64,000 nt of DNA from Gamsiella multidivaricata (lineage: Eukaryota > Mortierellomycota > Mortierellomycetes > Mortierellales > Mortierellaceae). The translations under genes and the position numbers were made by a program. Location of the stretch: positions 186,001-250,000 of the forward strand of contig NW_026251740.1 of NCBI RefSeq assembly GCF_025024155.1, in the 5' to 3' direction. The notes under the pieces are model-generated. The model was not told the DNA's origin and made no database searches. It saw only the letters and a list, made by a program, of their open reading frames with translations. Of this stretch, positions 43,772-54,493 are shown piece by piece (the first letter of the stretch is position 1; the number at the start of each line of letters is the position of its first letter).

Positions 43772-45133
43772 GATGCTACCATGGGCAGGGTTCTTTCAAA
43801 TAGGAGTATCTTTTCCGCAATAAACAGGTGTTCAGTCCTGGCATAATAAGAGAACATGCTCCACAATCAACGCGTTGCATTCATGATAATCACGCGCATG
43901 ATTGCTACTGCGACTGGATACTTGATATAATAAACGCGCGAAGTAGCTGCCCAGTCTAAAGCGTTTCCGCCCAACTCTATACGATAGACGACTTGAAGCG
44001 ATTTTTGGATCGCGGCTAACCCTGGATGTTCCAGGCACCAGCTATCGTAGGTAAGCCCGGTGTCCTCACGCCAAAACAGCACTCTGCTAATAAAATGCAT
44101 CGTTTTGATTCGACTAGCTTCCCAGTTGTGTTGATTCCTTTCATCCCAATCTTTGTAGCTCGTTGAGCAAGTCAAGGTAAAAATAAAAAAATAAAAAAAT
44201 GGCGACGCAGAAAGTGCTCCGGATGTTTCAGGCCTCCGGACACCATAGTAGATCAGCGCCCCGGCGCCAAAGAACAGCAGTGCTATTCAAATGTCATATG
44301 TAGTTTGGTTGGATGTGATTGATTCAGATCTGCAGCTCATTGACAAAATTTGGTGGCAACACAATTCCCTTGTCTCAGGTACAGTGATTTGCGCGCTATG
44401 GGAATACATCCACTGGAAGTGGGGATGAATAAGATGAGGCCACTCGCGCCAGATGATAAGCGTCACTTTCACAAGAAACCAAGGGCGTATTTTGTGGACA
44501 TCACCTAAGCAAGCGCGCGGGCATTCAAATCACCTCTTACACAGCCATTACAGGTCATTGCATATTTGTGTCGTCTGATAAAAATGCGTTCAAAGCAGAG
44601 GTTCGACAGTGATGGCGCTGGAGGTTGCCCCTGCTAGACCAAGAGACATGAGTACCCTGGTAAACGACACATCTGGTGTACTACCTGCGGGGTGTGCCTA
44701 CCCTCGGAAATAAAGAGGAGGGTGTCCGCGGCGGCGAGTGGGCGCAATTATTCGAGTCCACAGGTACAGGCACAGGCAGGTACAAAAGTGCATGATTCGA
44801 TTAGGACTCAGCCAACGACCTAATCCATTCGGCCTCAAGTCGGTTGTTCTCCTAGAAAGTCTATAAATAGGGATTACTGTCAGTGTTGTTGTTGTTGTTG
44901 TTGTTGTTGTTGCTGTTGCTGTTGTCGCTGTCATTGTCCCTGTTGACATCATTCCTCCGTCGTGCGATTCCATGGGTTTGCAATCCTCATCCTCCCATCC
45001 TCGCTTTCCTCTCTTTTCCTTTCCTTCCCTCTTTATTTTTCTCTTTTATTTTGTTCTTCCTTTGCTATCACACCTCGTCTTCTCACACCTTATACTTCAC
45101 CAGGGCAGGACTTTACTTTACTCAGGAACTATC
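43772..45133. other. Intergenic with one doubtful minus-strand ORF and a (GTT)n tract
   Basis: A 102-codon ORF at 43867-44175 (minus) has mixed, protein-like composition (DWDERNQHNWEASR, then WCLEHPGLAAIQKSLQVVYR). It has no recognised family and may be a gene fragment. A GTT/GCT trinucleotide tract lies at about 44885-44930, followed by a pyrimidine-rich leader of the next gene. Nothing else is seen. Confidence 0.4.
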
Positions 45134-46417
45134 ATGCTCTTTGGACATCGTCACACCCTCAGGGGTGTCGTCAGGGGCCTCACCCTGCTCACTGTCGTGG
45201 GCCCGCTTCTCTTTGCACCCGCGCCTGTCCGTGCCGAGCCTGACCCCATCATCGAAACCTGCGCCATCAGCGGATGCAGCACCGTCTCAACCCTTCTGGC
45301 GCCCTGCGGGGGCGGTGCCACCAATGCTTCGCTCCAGCAGAACTATCTCTACACAGTGACTCCTGTGCTCGGTTCATGCGAATGCAACGTGCAGTTCTAC
45401 AACGCTTTCTCGCTCTGTCTTTCCTGCATCGCCTCGCAGGGCAAGTCCAGCCCTCGGATCGACAACCAGCAAGCTTGGGTCGCTAACTGCAAGACCTACG
45501 GCTTCAATTACACGGACGCGCCCATCAACTACACGGCGCCGGTCACAGGAGGCAATGATCCAAGCGGTGGAGGACTCAGCAAGGGCGGCATCGCTGGTAT
45601 TGTGATTGCAATTCTCGCGATCGCGGGTCTAGTGGGCGCCTTCTTCTTCCTTAAGTCCCGACAGAGACGAACCAAGGGCAGCATCTTCCAACGTCCCTAT
45701 ACCTCTGCCAACTCCGGTAGCTATTCACCCACAGCTACGCAGCCAGCATTCAACGCCTACAGCAATTACAATAACGCTGGCTATCCAGACTCAAACGATC
45801 CGTACACAGACCAGGACCAATCCTACTATCAAAACCAGCAGCAGCACTATGGCTCAGGCCAGAACGACGATGCCATGATGATGAACAACTTGCAGCACAG
45901 CAGCTACATCCCTCCACCCGTGCCCATGTCTGCGGCAGCAGTTGCGGCGGTTGGCGAGGTCGCTTCGCCAAGACCCACGGATTCGTTCCCACAGAGCCTC
46001 CGGAACAAGAACAATGATTGGCAAGGGCGTCAAAACGAGTATGCCACGGACCTTGTCTCGTCAGATCAACTGCTTCATAACGACAAGGCCGTGTATGACG
46101 AGGGCGAAGACCTGGAGCCGCCACGATCCAGGGACCGCTTTGTCAACGACAGGGACGACTTTACTTCTCGCCGCTCCTTGACACCGCCACGCGCCAACAT
46201 GCAGTCCTATCGTGATGAGTTTGCCCGCCCTAATTTCGACCCCGAGCCGCGTCGTAACAGTGGCTCTGAACGAGGCTCTGTCTCTGGTCTGAACCTGGCC
46301 CGAGGAGGATACGACAGCAATGACGAGGACGGACGTGACGGCATCCATGAGAGCCCCGAGAGTGCTCGCCGTCGTCGAGCTGCGGAACTCTTTTCTGCTG
46401 AGGGTACAAGACATTAG
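45134..46417 (+). CDS. Secreted-domain single-pass membrane protein, Cys-rich
   Basis: ORF of 427 residues. I chose ATG 45134 over upstream in-frame starts because it gives a clean signal peptide: LTLLTVVGPLLFAPAPVRA with cleavage before EPD, about residue 35. The ectodomain (35-145) has eight Cys in paired spacing (ETCAISGCSTVSTLLAPC, then GSCECNV, LCLSCIAS, NCKTYG) and N-glycosylation sites (NYT, NAS). A Gly-rich hinge leads to one transmembrane helix (about 152-173, GIAGIVIAILAIAGLVGAFFF) and a KSRQRR stop-transfer patch. The cytosolic tail is Tyr/Asn/Gln- and then Arg/Asp-rich. It looks like a fungal cell-surface receptor or wall-associated protein; no named family is assigned. Confidence 0.85.
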   Translation: MLFGHRHTLRGVVRGLTLLTVVGPLLFAPAPVRAEPDPIIETCAISGCSTVSTLLAPCGGGATNASLQQNYLYTVTPVLGSCECNVQFYNAFSLCLSCIASQGKSSPRIDNQQAWVANCKTYGFNYTDAPINYTAPVTGGNDPSGGGLSKGGIAGIVIAILAIAGLVGAFFFLKSRQRRTKGSIFQRPYTSANSGSYSPTATQPAFNAYSNYNNAGYPDSNDPYTDQDQSYYQNQQQHYGSGQNDDAMMMNNLQHSSYIPPPVPMSAAAVAAVGEVASPRPTDSFPQSLRNKNNDWQGRQNEYATDLVSSDQLLHNDKAVYDEGEDLEPPRSRDRFVNDRDDFTSRRSLTPPRANMQSYRDEFARPNFDPEPRRNSGSERGSVSGLNLARGGYDSNDEDGRDGIHESPESARRRRAAELFSAEGTRH

Positions 46418-46652
46418 GTCATTCATCCTTGATGATCCTTTTAATTTTTCTTCCCTATCCACATTGTACCATTTCTCCATCACCCCCATATATCTGTCTA
46501 TGACAATCATTTGTACGCTGCATAATCCGTTGCCTATTATATATTTTGTATGAATAAAAGCGCTACTACCATCTATATACATTGTATGTGTCTCTGGATC
46601 TGCCTCGAGCTGAAAGGGGTATAAGTCAGCATGTAAGCCGCCTGGGGTGCTT

Positions 46653-48644
46653 TTATTCATCGACCTTCCTGAGCCAGCGCATGGTCAGCTCAAAGGAGGT
46701 GAGTGCACAAGCGTTCGTTGGGAATGCACGAAGGAAACATGGAAGGAAGCCTAGGAAGCAGTGCGGCAAAAAAGAGAAAAGAATACATATGAATAAACGA
46801 CCGTGGATAAAGCAAAAGCGCAATACCAGCAAAGAGACAGACAGTGGGGGGAGGGGAGGGGAGGGGGGCATAGCGTACCTCGGTAGAAGCCTTTGAGACC
46901 GTCTGTCCTGTATACATGCTTGAAGCAGCTGATCAGGGTCGGAAAGGGTGGATTTTTAACATCCGGCTGCGTCATAATCTTGTTCTTGACCACATCTATT
47001 CGGTTTGTCAAAGATGGGCACAAAAAAGAATGCGTTGTGTCGACACTATTTAGCTGAAGATACTTCAGCAACATCACGCACTGTTATACCATAATCCAGT
47101 TCAACTTGAGAAACATTACCACATGGGAAGGAACAGATCCAGAAAGTGTTCGCGCCGAGTCCTCCTGCCCAAAAGTTAATCGCGGCCTCTGACATGTTTG
47201 TCCTCTTACGCATTTGATCGGCGTATATCTGCGGTGGACACAATGCATGGTAAAAGCGTGAGTTGGGATTGAACGCCATGACGGGAACGTTATCATTATA
47301 TCATGAAACGATTATAAAAAAAACCTCGCCATCATCGCTTTTGGTCTATTCCGCCGTCGTTACCTCGTAGCTGCCCCACCACACGAAAAACCAGCTCCGG
47401 AACCAGAGCGTTCCCACCAATCCTTTCCAAAGTCCAGTGATCCCATTGTTCCGGATCTAAAAGCCACAAGTAGTGCGATTGGTCAAAATTGAAGAATGTC
47501 AGATTTGTCGTGCAAACCACAATATCTACAACATTTGGCGCGGAACAAAAAAAAAAAAAAAAAAAGCGCTGCCCTCTACCAGTTGTCGTGCGCAATCAAT
47601 TGGTCCGTCATAGAGCTTTGTGGAGCTACCGTATTGGACCTGGAGTCGCGCCTTGATATGCTCAATTGGGGCCGCAATGAAGGATACGGTGATACCGGCG
47701 CCTACAAAGAAAACCATTGAATTTTGACGGGTGATATAACGCGTTAGCAGGCTCCAATTGAATATTCTACTGGATATAGAGAATAAAAGACCGGTTTATT
47801 GCCGTAAGAGAGTTGACGATCATACCAATGCCGGCAATACCGCTCCAAAATGGGGTCAACTTGACATTGTGGTCCCCGCCCTGTAGCAGCAATCGGTAGT
47901 TGGACAGTGATCCCAGCCTATGGTGGTTCATGAGCAATTTTTAATTGTTAACCGGATGCATCACCAAGTCGTACAACAACCATATTTGTTGTTATTTGTC
48001 CTTTCGCCTCAGATGAGTCCATACATGAGACTGTCCATGAATGCCCAGCCGACCAGAGGTGGCGTGGCGCCTAGCAGGACAGATGTAAAAGGTGGCTGTT
48101 AGATCGGTATCATTGACATCTCCACAGCAACTAGGGTTGACTCATCTGTCTTTACCTTTGTAAAGAGCACGAGGCCCCTCTTTCTTGAGGGTTTCCATGA
48201 GACAATGCAAAGAACCTTTGAACTGCTCGGGCCCTGAGGTCTAGAAGAGATGCGCGTGTGTCAATGGACCGTCGAATTAAATTCAGATGCCGGAACGAGA
48301 TCATAGCGTATTATAATCAAGATAGAGAAGTAGTCTAGGGCGTTACCTGCATGCGCACTTTGATAGTGTCTACGGAAGATATACAAACAGTAATAGGAGA
48401 AGCAGTTGCTCAGTGACAGATCGGTTAAAGTGAACAAGATGTAAAGATACAGGCAATTGACAATACCAAAGGGGTGTCCGACCACCAGCTTGGTCACACC
48501 CGAGAACACTCCGGCGATGAAGCCATGGAACTTTTTCTGGTTGCTCTTGTCCTCTACCAGGGGCAGAACTTTTGCGGGTGTGATCACTGGGATGGGTCTG
48601 GAACTGACGACGCCGAGAGGTGTAGGGGAGGACTGTGCAGACAT
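46653..48644 (-). CDS. Mitochondrial carrier (SLC25 family), carnitine/basic amino acid-like branch
   Basis: Ten exons: 48467-48644, 48348-48370, 48156-48240, 48025-48070, 47826-47917, 47580-47701, 47364-47456, 47120-47228, 46879-46995 and 46653-46750. All are in phase and give 320 residues. Three carrier signatures are visible, one per repeat: HPFDTIKVRMQ, APIEHIKARLQ and FPCDVVKNKIM (Px[DE]xx[KR]). Each is followed by the second helix motif of its repeat (ALYKGATPPLVG, LWKGLVGTLWFRSW, FYRGFLPCFLRAFP). The final segment (NACALTSFELTMRWL) is typical of fungal carriers near the carnitine, ornithine and Ymc types; substrate is undetermined. It sits in the inner mitochondrial membrane. A 23-nt microexon (48348-48370) encodes most of the first signature. 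A poly-A run lies just inside the intron at 47541-47565. Confidence 0.93.
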
Positions 48645-49743
48645 TTTTTGAAGATGAGGAATGAGAGGAATGAGAGGAATGAGGAGAGCGAATCGGTGAG
48701 AGCGAATGCCGAGGTCAAGAATGGAGAGGAGAAAAGCGGTAGAGTGGGGAGGTGTGGTAGGGAAGACGGGTGTGGTAGAGTGGAGCTAACTGGAGTGAAG
48801 TGGAGTGGTAGAGAGGATGAGTGAGAGAAGTGAGAGGGCGAGAGAGGCCGCTGTGTACAAAGCGGCAGGGGTAATCCTTTTCGCGTCAACTTGATTATCA
48901 AACCAATGGGCGTCCAAAGATTCACAGCCCACTCACATCAGTCATTATTTCCTCGTGAATAAGCTCGGATAGGGAGATGACTCGGAACTCGTAGATCTTT
49001 CAAGGATCCACTCGGGAGTGGGCAGGGCACAGGCTAAATTAGTCTGCCAGTGCAGGTGTGTATTGATGTTGAATCCGCATGGACCTGCAGCCCATATACC
49101 ATTTGCCATGTACATTTGCATACATGCATACGTGCAACACAGGACAAAACAATAGAACCAACGCGTCCGCGAGAAACGCGTCAATGTTGGTCCAGTATCG
49201 AGAAACTAGAGATCTTTAGCGTGTTGTCAAATGGGCTGCAGGACTACGATCCTCATTCACCCCACTATCCACAGCGACATTTATAATGCATATGTATGCT
49301 GCATACCCTCCATCATCATTCTGCGCACTTGACTAGCTTCGAGAATCCACCCATGGGGGTTTACTGTCGTTTTCAGGCTGTAATGAAATTTCAAAACCTG
49401 CGGGCGTACCTCTCTCACCACCCTCACTCTCGGTTCAAATCAGCATTCAGAGGGTGGTCTATAACTCGTATTTTCCATCCGCTACCGAAAGAAATGATAA
49501 ATAGACGCGTAGTATCCTTCGTTTTCTTCGTTTACATGCTACCCCAACCCCTCATCTTCTCTGCCCACTCTTTTTCATTCCTTCCTCCTCCTGCATCCTC
49601 TACACCCCTGTACATTTTCATGCTCTTGTAAATCCGTCAGTCTTTTTTCGCCATTTTTATTCCTAGTTTACCTTGCATACAATTTTACAATTTTATCATA
49701 TCACACGTTTTTCTCAGCCTTACCACAGAATCACAAGTACAAA
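48645..49743. promoter_or_regulatory. Divergent 5' region of carrier and chitin deacetylase genes
   Basis: The genes point outward from this 1.1-kb gap. Near the carrier it holds a GAGAGG/GGAATGAGA purine repeat (about 48654-48840); near the chitin deacetylase it holds a pyrimidine-rich leader. No gene is seen. Confidence 0.5.
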
Positions 49744-51071
49744 ATGCGTCCAATCCCTCTTGTCAGCCTGGCTATGGTCATGACGGTCGCCTCCATCCTC
49801 TTCCCGTCAGCCGACGCAGCGATGAGCAAGAAGCAGCAAAAACAATACCCTCCCAAGGATCGATTACCCGATGTCAACTCTCCTATGGTCAAAAAGTGGG
49901 TCTCTGAGATCGATTGGTCAAAGGTGCCCAAGATTCCCATTGCCAAAGCCGAGATTCCCAACTGCCCAGAATGCCCCAAGAAGAAAGATATTCACAAGGA
50001 CGCCTGTTGGTGGACCTGTGGTGGATGCGTGGCCAAGGACGATATCGAGGTCTGCCCTCGCGAGAAGGCCTGGGGTCTTACTTACGATGACGGCCCAAGC
50101 GTGGACACTCCTAGGCTTCTGAAGAAGCTGAAGGATGCCAACGTCACTAGCACCTTCTTTGTCGTCGGAAGCCGAATTCTGGAGTATCCAGAGACACTTC
50201 TCCAGGAGATCAAGGAAGGCCACCATATCGGTATTCACAGTAAGTTTGTGCGAATTGAACATAATATAATCTGAAGTTTTCCTGTCGGCTTCGTGGCCCT
50301 TACGAAACCTTTTGCATCCGCGTTTGTCAATTAGCCTGGTCCCATGCTGGTATGACCTCGTTAACAAACGAGCAAATCGTCGCGGAGATCAAGTGGGCCG
50401 AAAAGATCGTCTACGACGTAACAGGGCTCAAGACAAAATACTGGCGTCCGCCTTATGGCGATGTGGATAACCGCGTTCGTGAGATCGTGCGACAGATGGG
50501 CTATACCACCGTCATCTGGACCAAGGAATGGGACTCAAACGACTGGCAGATCCCAGACAAGACCATCACCAACAAGCAAATCTTCAGAAACTTTAATTGG
50601 GCATTGTCGACCCTGCCCAAACTGAAGGGTGGTGTCATCACTCTCGAACATGATCTATACAGCCAGACCGTCAACCTTGCGGGACCACTACTGGATATGG
50701 GAATGAAGAAGGGGTTGGAGCCCATGGACATTGCCCGGTGCGTCAATGACCCCCATCCATACCAGAACTCTCTGATCCAGAAGAAGCCTGTTGCTCAGTC
50801 CCCCAAGCCTGATATTCAGTCCCCCAAACCTGATACTCAGTCCCCCAAACCCACCGAACAGCCAAAGCCCGCAGAAGAAATCCCCGAGCCTATGGAAACA
50901 AAGCCAGAGGAGCAGGAGCAGGAGCAAATCGAACCCAAGGCAGCGGGATCCGCCTTCGGGAGCGACATCCTTCCTTCAGCCGGAACCACAAAGAAATCGA
51001 GCGCCAACAGCCTTGCCTGGGCTGCTTCCAGCCTGGCATTCGTTGCGGCGACTGTGCTCTTTACTTTGTAA
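49744..51071 (+). CDS. CDA: Chitin deacetylase (polysaccharide deacetylase, CE4), GPI-anchored
   Basis: Two exons, 49744-50239 and 50335-51071, in phase, 410 residues. It removes acetyl groups from nascent chitin to make chitosan, a main wall polymer in Mucoromycota-type fungi. A signal peptide covers residues 1-25 (VSLAMVMTVASILFPSADA). The Cys-rich stretch before the domain is NCPECPKKKDIHKDACWWTC. NodB-homology motifs are TYDDGPS (motif 1, catalytic Asp and metal Asp), HTWSHAGM across the intron (motif 2, two metal His), WRPPYGDVDNRVR (motif 3) and ITLEHDLY (motif 5 His). After the domain comes a repeat SPKPDIQSPKPDTQSPKP, an acidic linker, and a C-terminal hydrophobic end (ASSLAFVAATVLFTL) with preceding small residues, suiting GPI attachment. 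Confidence 0.95.
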
Positions 51072-51737
51072 ATGATATCCATGTTTTTGTCTTCGCGAAC
51101 GATCGTAACCGTTAGAGGTACTGTCGTTTTCAGGTTTTTGTTCTTGTAAATATACTATCATTGTCCTGTGCTTCAAGTAAAATAAAAACGGAGTTCATCC
51201 TGCCGAAAATGAAACAGCCTCAATCTACCATGACCTTTTCTTTCTTGTGGTGGATACGGTTTACTTCTTCCCCTCCTTACACTATCTGCGTATGCATGAA
51301 GGCCCTTTGGATCCAGCAAGGGATAATTTCACTCAGCGGTCGTGTGCTTAAGGAGATGCCATTGATTTACGCGTCTATCCTCTCCCTCGTCTCCTGCTAT
51401 GAAAATTATAGGAGGCGACGACCGCCTTCTCCTATTATTACTACGCCTGCCCTAATCTACTGGTGCCTGTTACGGGGTCATTTTATGACGACGGTGTTGA
51501 TGAACTTGACGACCACGGGCGATGGACCCAGTGTATCTGGTTAGTAATTGAGGAGCAACGGATTCACTTGAGCTGACATTGCCCATAGTTTCTTCTTCCT
51601 TCTCACCTCACCTCAATCGTCTCGAACAGCGCATTAAGTCCATTCCTGTGCGCTGCTCTACAGCACAAGACCTGCCCTTTGACCCTCTCTTATCGTCTCA
51701 ACCGCCAGGTGGCCTTCGCTTCCATATTCAGCACCGC
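51072..51737. other. Intergenic, no gene seen
   Basis: 3' flank of the chitin deacetylase gene and 5' leader of the DUF202 gene. A plus-strand frame (51161-51544) has no support. The frame of the following gene is open from about 51579 but lacks an ATG before 51738. Confidence 0.5.
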
Positions 51738-53217
51738 ATGTCAACGCATAGTCAAAGGGGAGGCGCCGCTGACATTCACCTCAATGAGAGTGATCAGAAC
51801 GAGCACAACACTACTCGAGAAGACGAAAGCACTCAAGAGTCAGACGTTTTGAGCCTCGAAATAACCACTGGAAGCATATCGCACAGCTACGAAGAGCCCA
51901 TTCAACAACTATCGACCGCGTCCTCTCTCAACGAACAGCCCAAAGTGGATAGCAAGAGCTATGAAACCATCATCCACTTTGCCGATCATACCCCAACATT
52001 ATCGCTCTTGCCTCTTTCGTCTCTCGGTTTTTCCTCTCGGCTAGCCATCCATAATGACCGCAGCACACGTGTTAGTCTTGGGTACTTGAATACCGGGAAC
52101 AGTAAATCGTTGGATGGGCAGAGGAGAGATCGGAGGGATATAGAGACGTTGGATCAACGGTCATATCACCGATGGACCAAGGGCGGCACAATGACACCTA
52201 CAAGTGGTTTAGAAGAACTAGAATACACGCCAAAAACAAACAGTATAAAGCCCGTAGGCATGTCGGGCTTGAGGATCCCTCAATCCACCAAAGCAGTAAC
52301 AAAGGCAGGAGGTGGGGGCACTAAAATACGATTTGATGTAATGCCAACCATGTCCTCGGAGGGTAAAAGATATGCGGATCCAAGGCAAGGAAAGAAGGCA
52401 CGTAAGGCAGCGCTCAAGACGGCCACGACTTTGTTCTCTAACGAACGCACGTTCCTTCACTGGATCAAATTTGGTATACTCTTGGGTGGGTTGGCCTTGA
52501 CCTTACTGAACTTTTCGGCGGAAAATACCAATGAAGGGATCGACGCATCGCTTGCCAACCGTTCTGGCAAGGTTGGCAAGATCGTAGGCGTGGTCCTGAT
52601 GGGCATTTGTCTGATGTGTCTCGTGTACGCGTCGTCGACTTTCCATTGGCGACACATGGGTGTAGTTCGAAGCACGAGCGACAATCGTTATTTTGACAGG
52701 ATCGGACCCACACTGCTGACGGTCGCGTTGCTGTCAGCATATTCCGTCAATGTCCTTTGTATGTTAAGGCGCAATGATTTTGCTGCTGTTGTTATTCCGA
52801 TACCTTGGACTCGAGAACTCTTTGATGTAGAGGCAACTAACGTACCTTTTGCCTGATGTCGTAGTGACCATACAATTGACCTCGGGCATGGATACCAATT
52901 ATCATCCGGCGGTTTTTTACAATACGCAACAGGATGAGGCTCCTCCAATGGCACCTGCAGTCTCTCCTGTCCCAGGCTTTTCGCCGCCAGTCTTTGACAC
53001 ACCTCCTTTGCTTCCTGGATCTACTATTCTGGTCGATAATAACGGCCACGAAGATGATTACAAAGTCAAGACAGACGTCTACACTGACTACACAGTGCCT
53101 CCTCCACCATCGCGAAGCTCCGTGGATCAGGTCGATACACTATCACCTGTCGCCGTTGCAGAGTCAGCACTGTCAACTGAGAGCTTGGACCAAGAGCCTG
53201 AAATCTATGGCTGGTAA
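51738..53217 (+). CDS. DUF202 (VTC1-like) three-helix membrane protein
   Basis: Two exons, 51738-52758 and 52865-53217, in phase, 457 residues. The start is the first ATG in the open frame (MSTHSQRGG). Residues 1-220 are hydrophilic and probably disordered. The DUF202 core begins with the hallmark NERTFLHWIKFGILLGGLAL (family: NERTFLxW) followed by two more helices (IVGVVLMGICLMCLVYASS and IGPTLLTVALLSAYSVNVL), with YxxR-like WRHMGV between. In VTC proteins this domain sits in the vacuole membrane as part of the polyphosphate polymerase; here there is no SPX or polymerase domain. The C-terminal 110 residues after the intron are Pro-rich and acidic. Function within the family is uncertain. Confidence 0.85.
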
Positions 53218-53462
53218 CAAGGATTCCGTCATGAATGCTCAGTCTTGATATTGACGGGCCTAACCATGCAGCAACCTTTGCAGCAGTGATCATTGAGGTT
53301 CACTAAAAAAGACGACATTTCAGCCTTAGCCTGTAATCTACCCTATATGTATTTCTCCGCACTCATCCCATAAACCCTGTACTCTTGATGCACTACATGT
53401 CTTTAATCAGTCTATCGTTGGAAGGTCTATAAGGTTCAGTGCTGTTTGGCTTGCTTGCTTGC

Positions 53463-54493
53463 TTATGAAAAATCGATCACGCTCGCATTCCATTTCTCAA
53501 CGAAACTTTGCACAGGGAGTGCGATCTTCCAATCCACATGTCCAGCTCCGAGGTAGAGTAGAGGTGGCTAGCATGGCGATAAGACATGGATTGAGGAAGA
53601 TCCATGAGTATCCATGAGCAACAGGAGTGTTGGATGTACACATTAACGGCCAAAGCAGCCAAAGCAGCTGAACAAAAAAACCATTGTCCCTTACCGAGAG
53701 CTCCGTGATGACAGACGAAACTAGAATTGGAAGATCAGTTTTCATGCCTAGCACAATGCCAACTTCCAGTTAGGATACCATGAAAGGGACCAAGTTGAAA
53801 TCAAGCGTTCCAAAAAAAAAAAAAGATCCTTCTCTCTTACCCACTGGACTGACAGCATTGTTAGTGAACCCTGTCAACTCGTGCGACTTTTCCGCAGGTG
53901 CAATCCGTAGATGCATGCCCTTGCGGCTCGCCCCTGTTCTTTCACGGACAGCCTTTTCAAGCTTAGTGATGTTAACGGAGCCCTCGTATTGGACGATGAC
54001 ACACCAGTACCGGTCTGCGTCCACGACCTTGGTCTCGTCCTGCTTCCATTTTGTGTTTTCAAAGACCAGGGTCTTGCAGAGATGGAAGGTCGAAGGGCAG
54101 CCCAGGACTCGAGCACGCTGTTCAAAGGGCCAGTCGTAGTAGTCGCTGGCTACGTGGAAAAACCTGCATTGGTTGGGAAGACGACTATGGGCGTCCTCGT
54201 AGACCTAAGATAATTTTGTTGGTATGTGTATGTGTCCTATGCTCGGTCAATGAAAGCTCTTGGATCGAAGGTCGATGGACAATGCTGCATCCATGTTGAT
54301 GATGAGATCAGCTGAAGATGAGATTGATGAATTGAATTCGATCCCTTGCCTGGAGAGTACCCTCGGATGGGCTGTCGGGCATGACATCGGCTGTTGCGTG
54401 GGCGAGAAAGTCCTCGAGGGACTGGACAGGGACTGGACTGGCGTCTGCCATCAGCTGGGTTCCTGGGGGTGCTGGCACGGTTGGTTCGGGCAT
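53463..54493 (-). CDS. YbaK/ProX-type aminoacyl-tRNA deacylase domain protein
   Basis: Four exons: 54350-54493, 53841-54204, 53695-53747 and 53463-53567, in phase, 221 residues. The YbaK fold hydrolyses mischarged aminoacyl-tRNA. Visible features are FEQRARVLGCPSTFHLCKTLVFE, the conserved Lys region (CKTLVFENTKWKQ), RYWCVIVQYEGSVNITKL, and TGFTNNAVSPVGMKTDLPIL (the family's TGYxxGGVSPxG loop, with NNA in place of GG). LGAGHVDWKIALPVQSF follows. Intron 1 has a GC donor (CAG/GCAAGG at 54350/54349) instead of GT, the only one I found. The start ATG 54493 was taken; another in-frame ATG lies at 54577. Free-standing eukaryotic members of this kind are poorly studied. Confidence 0.88.
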
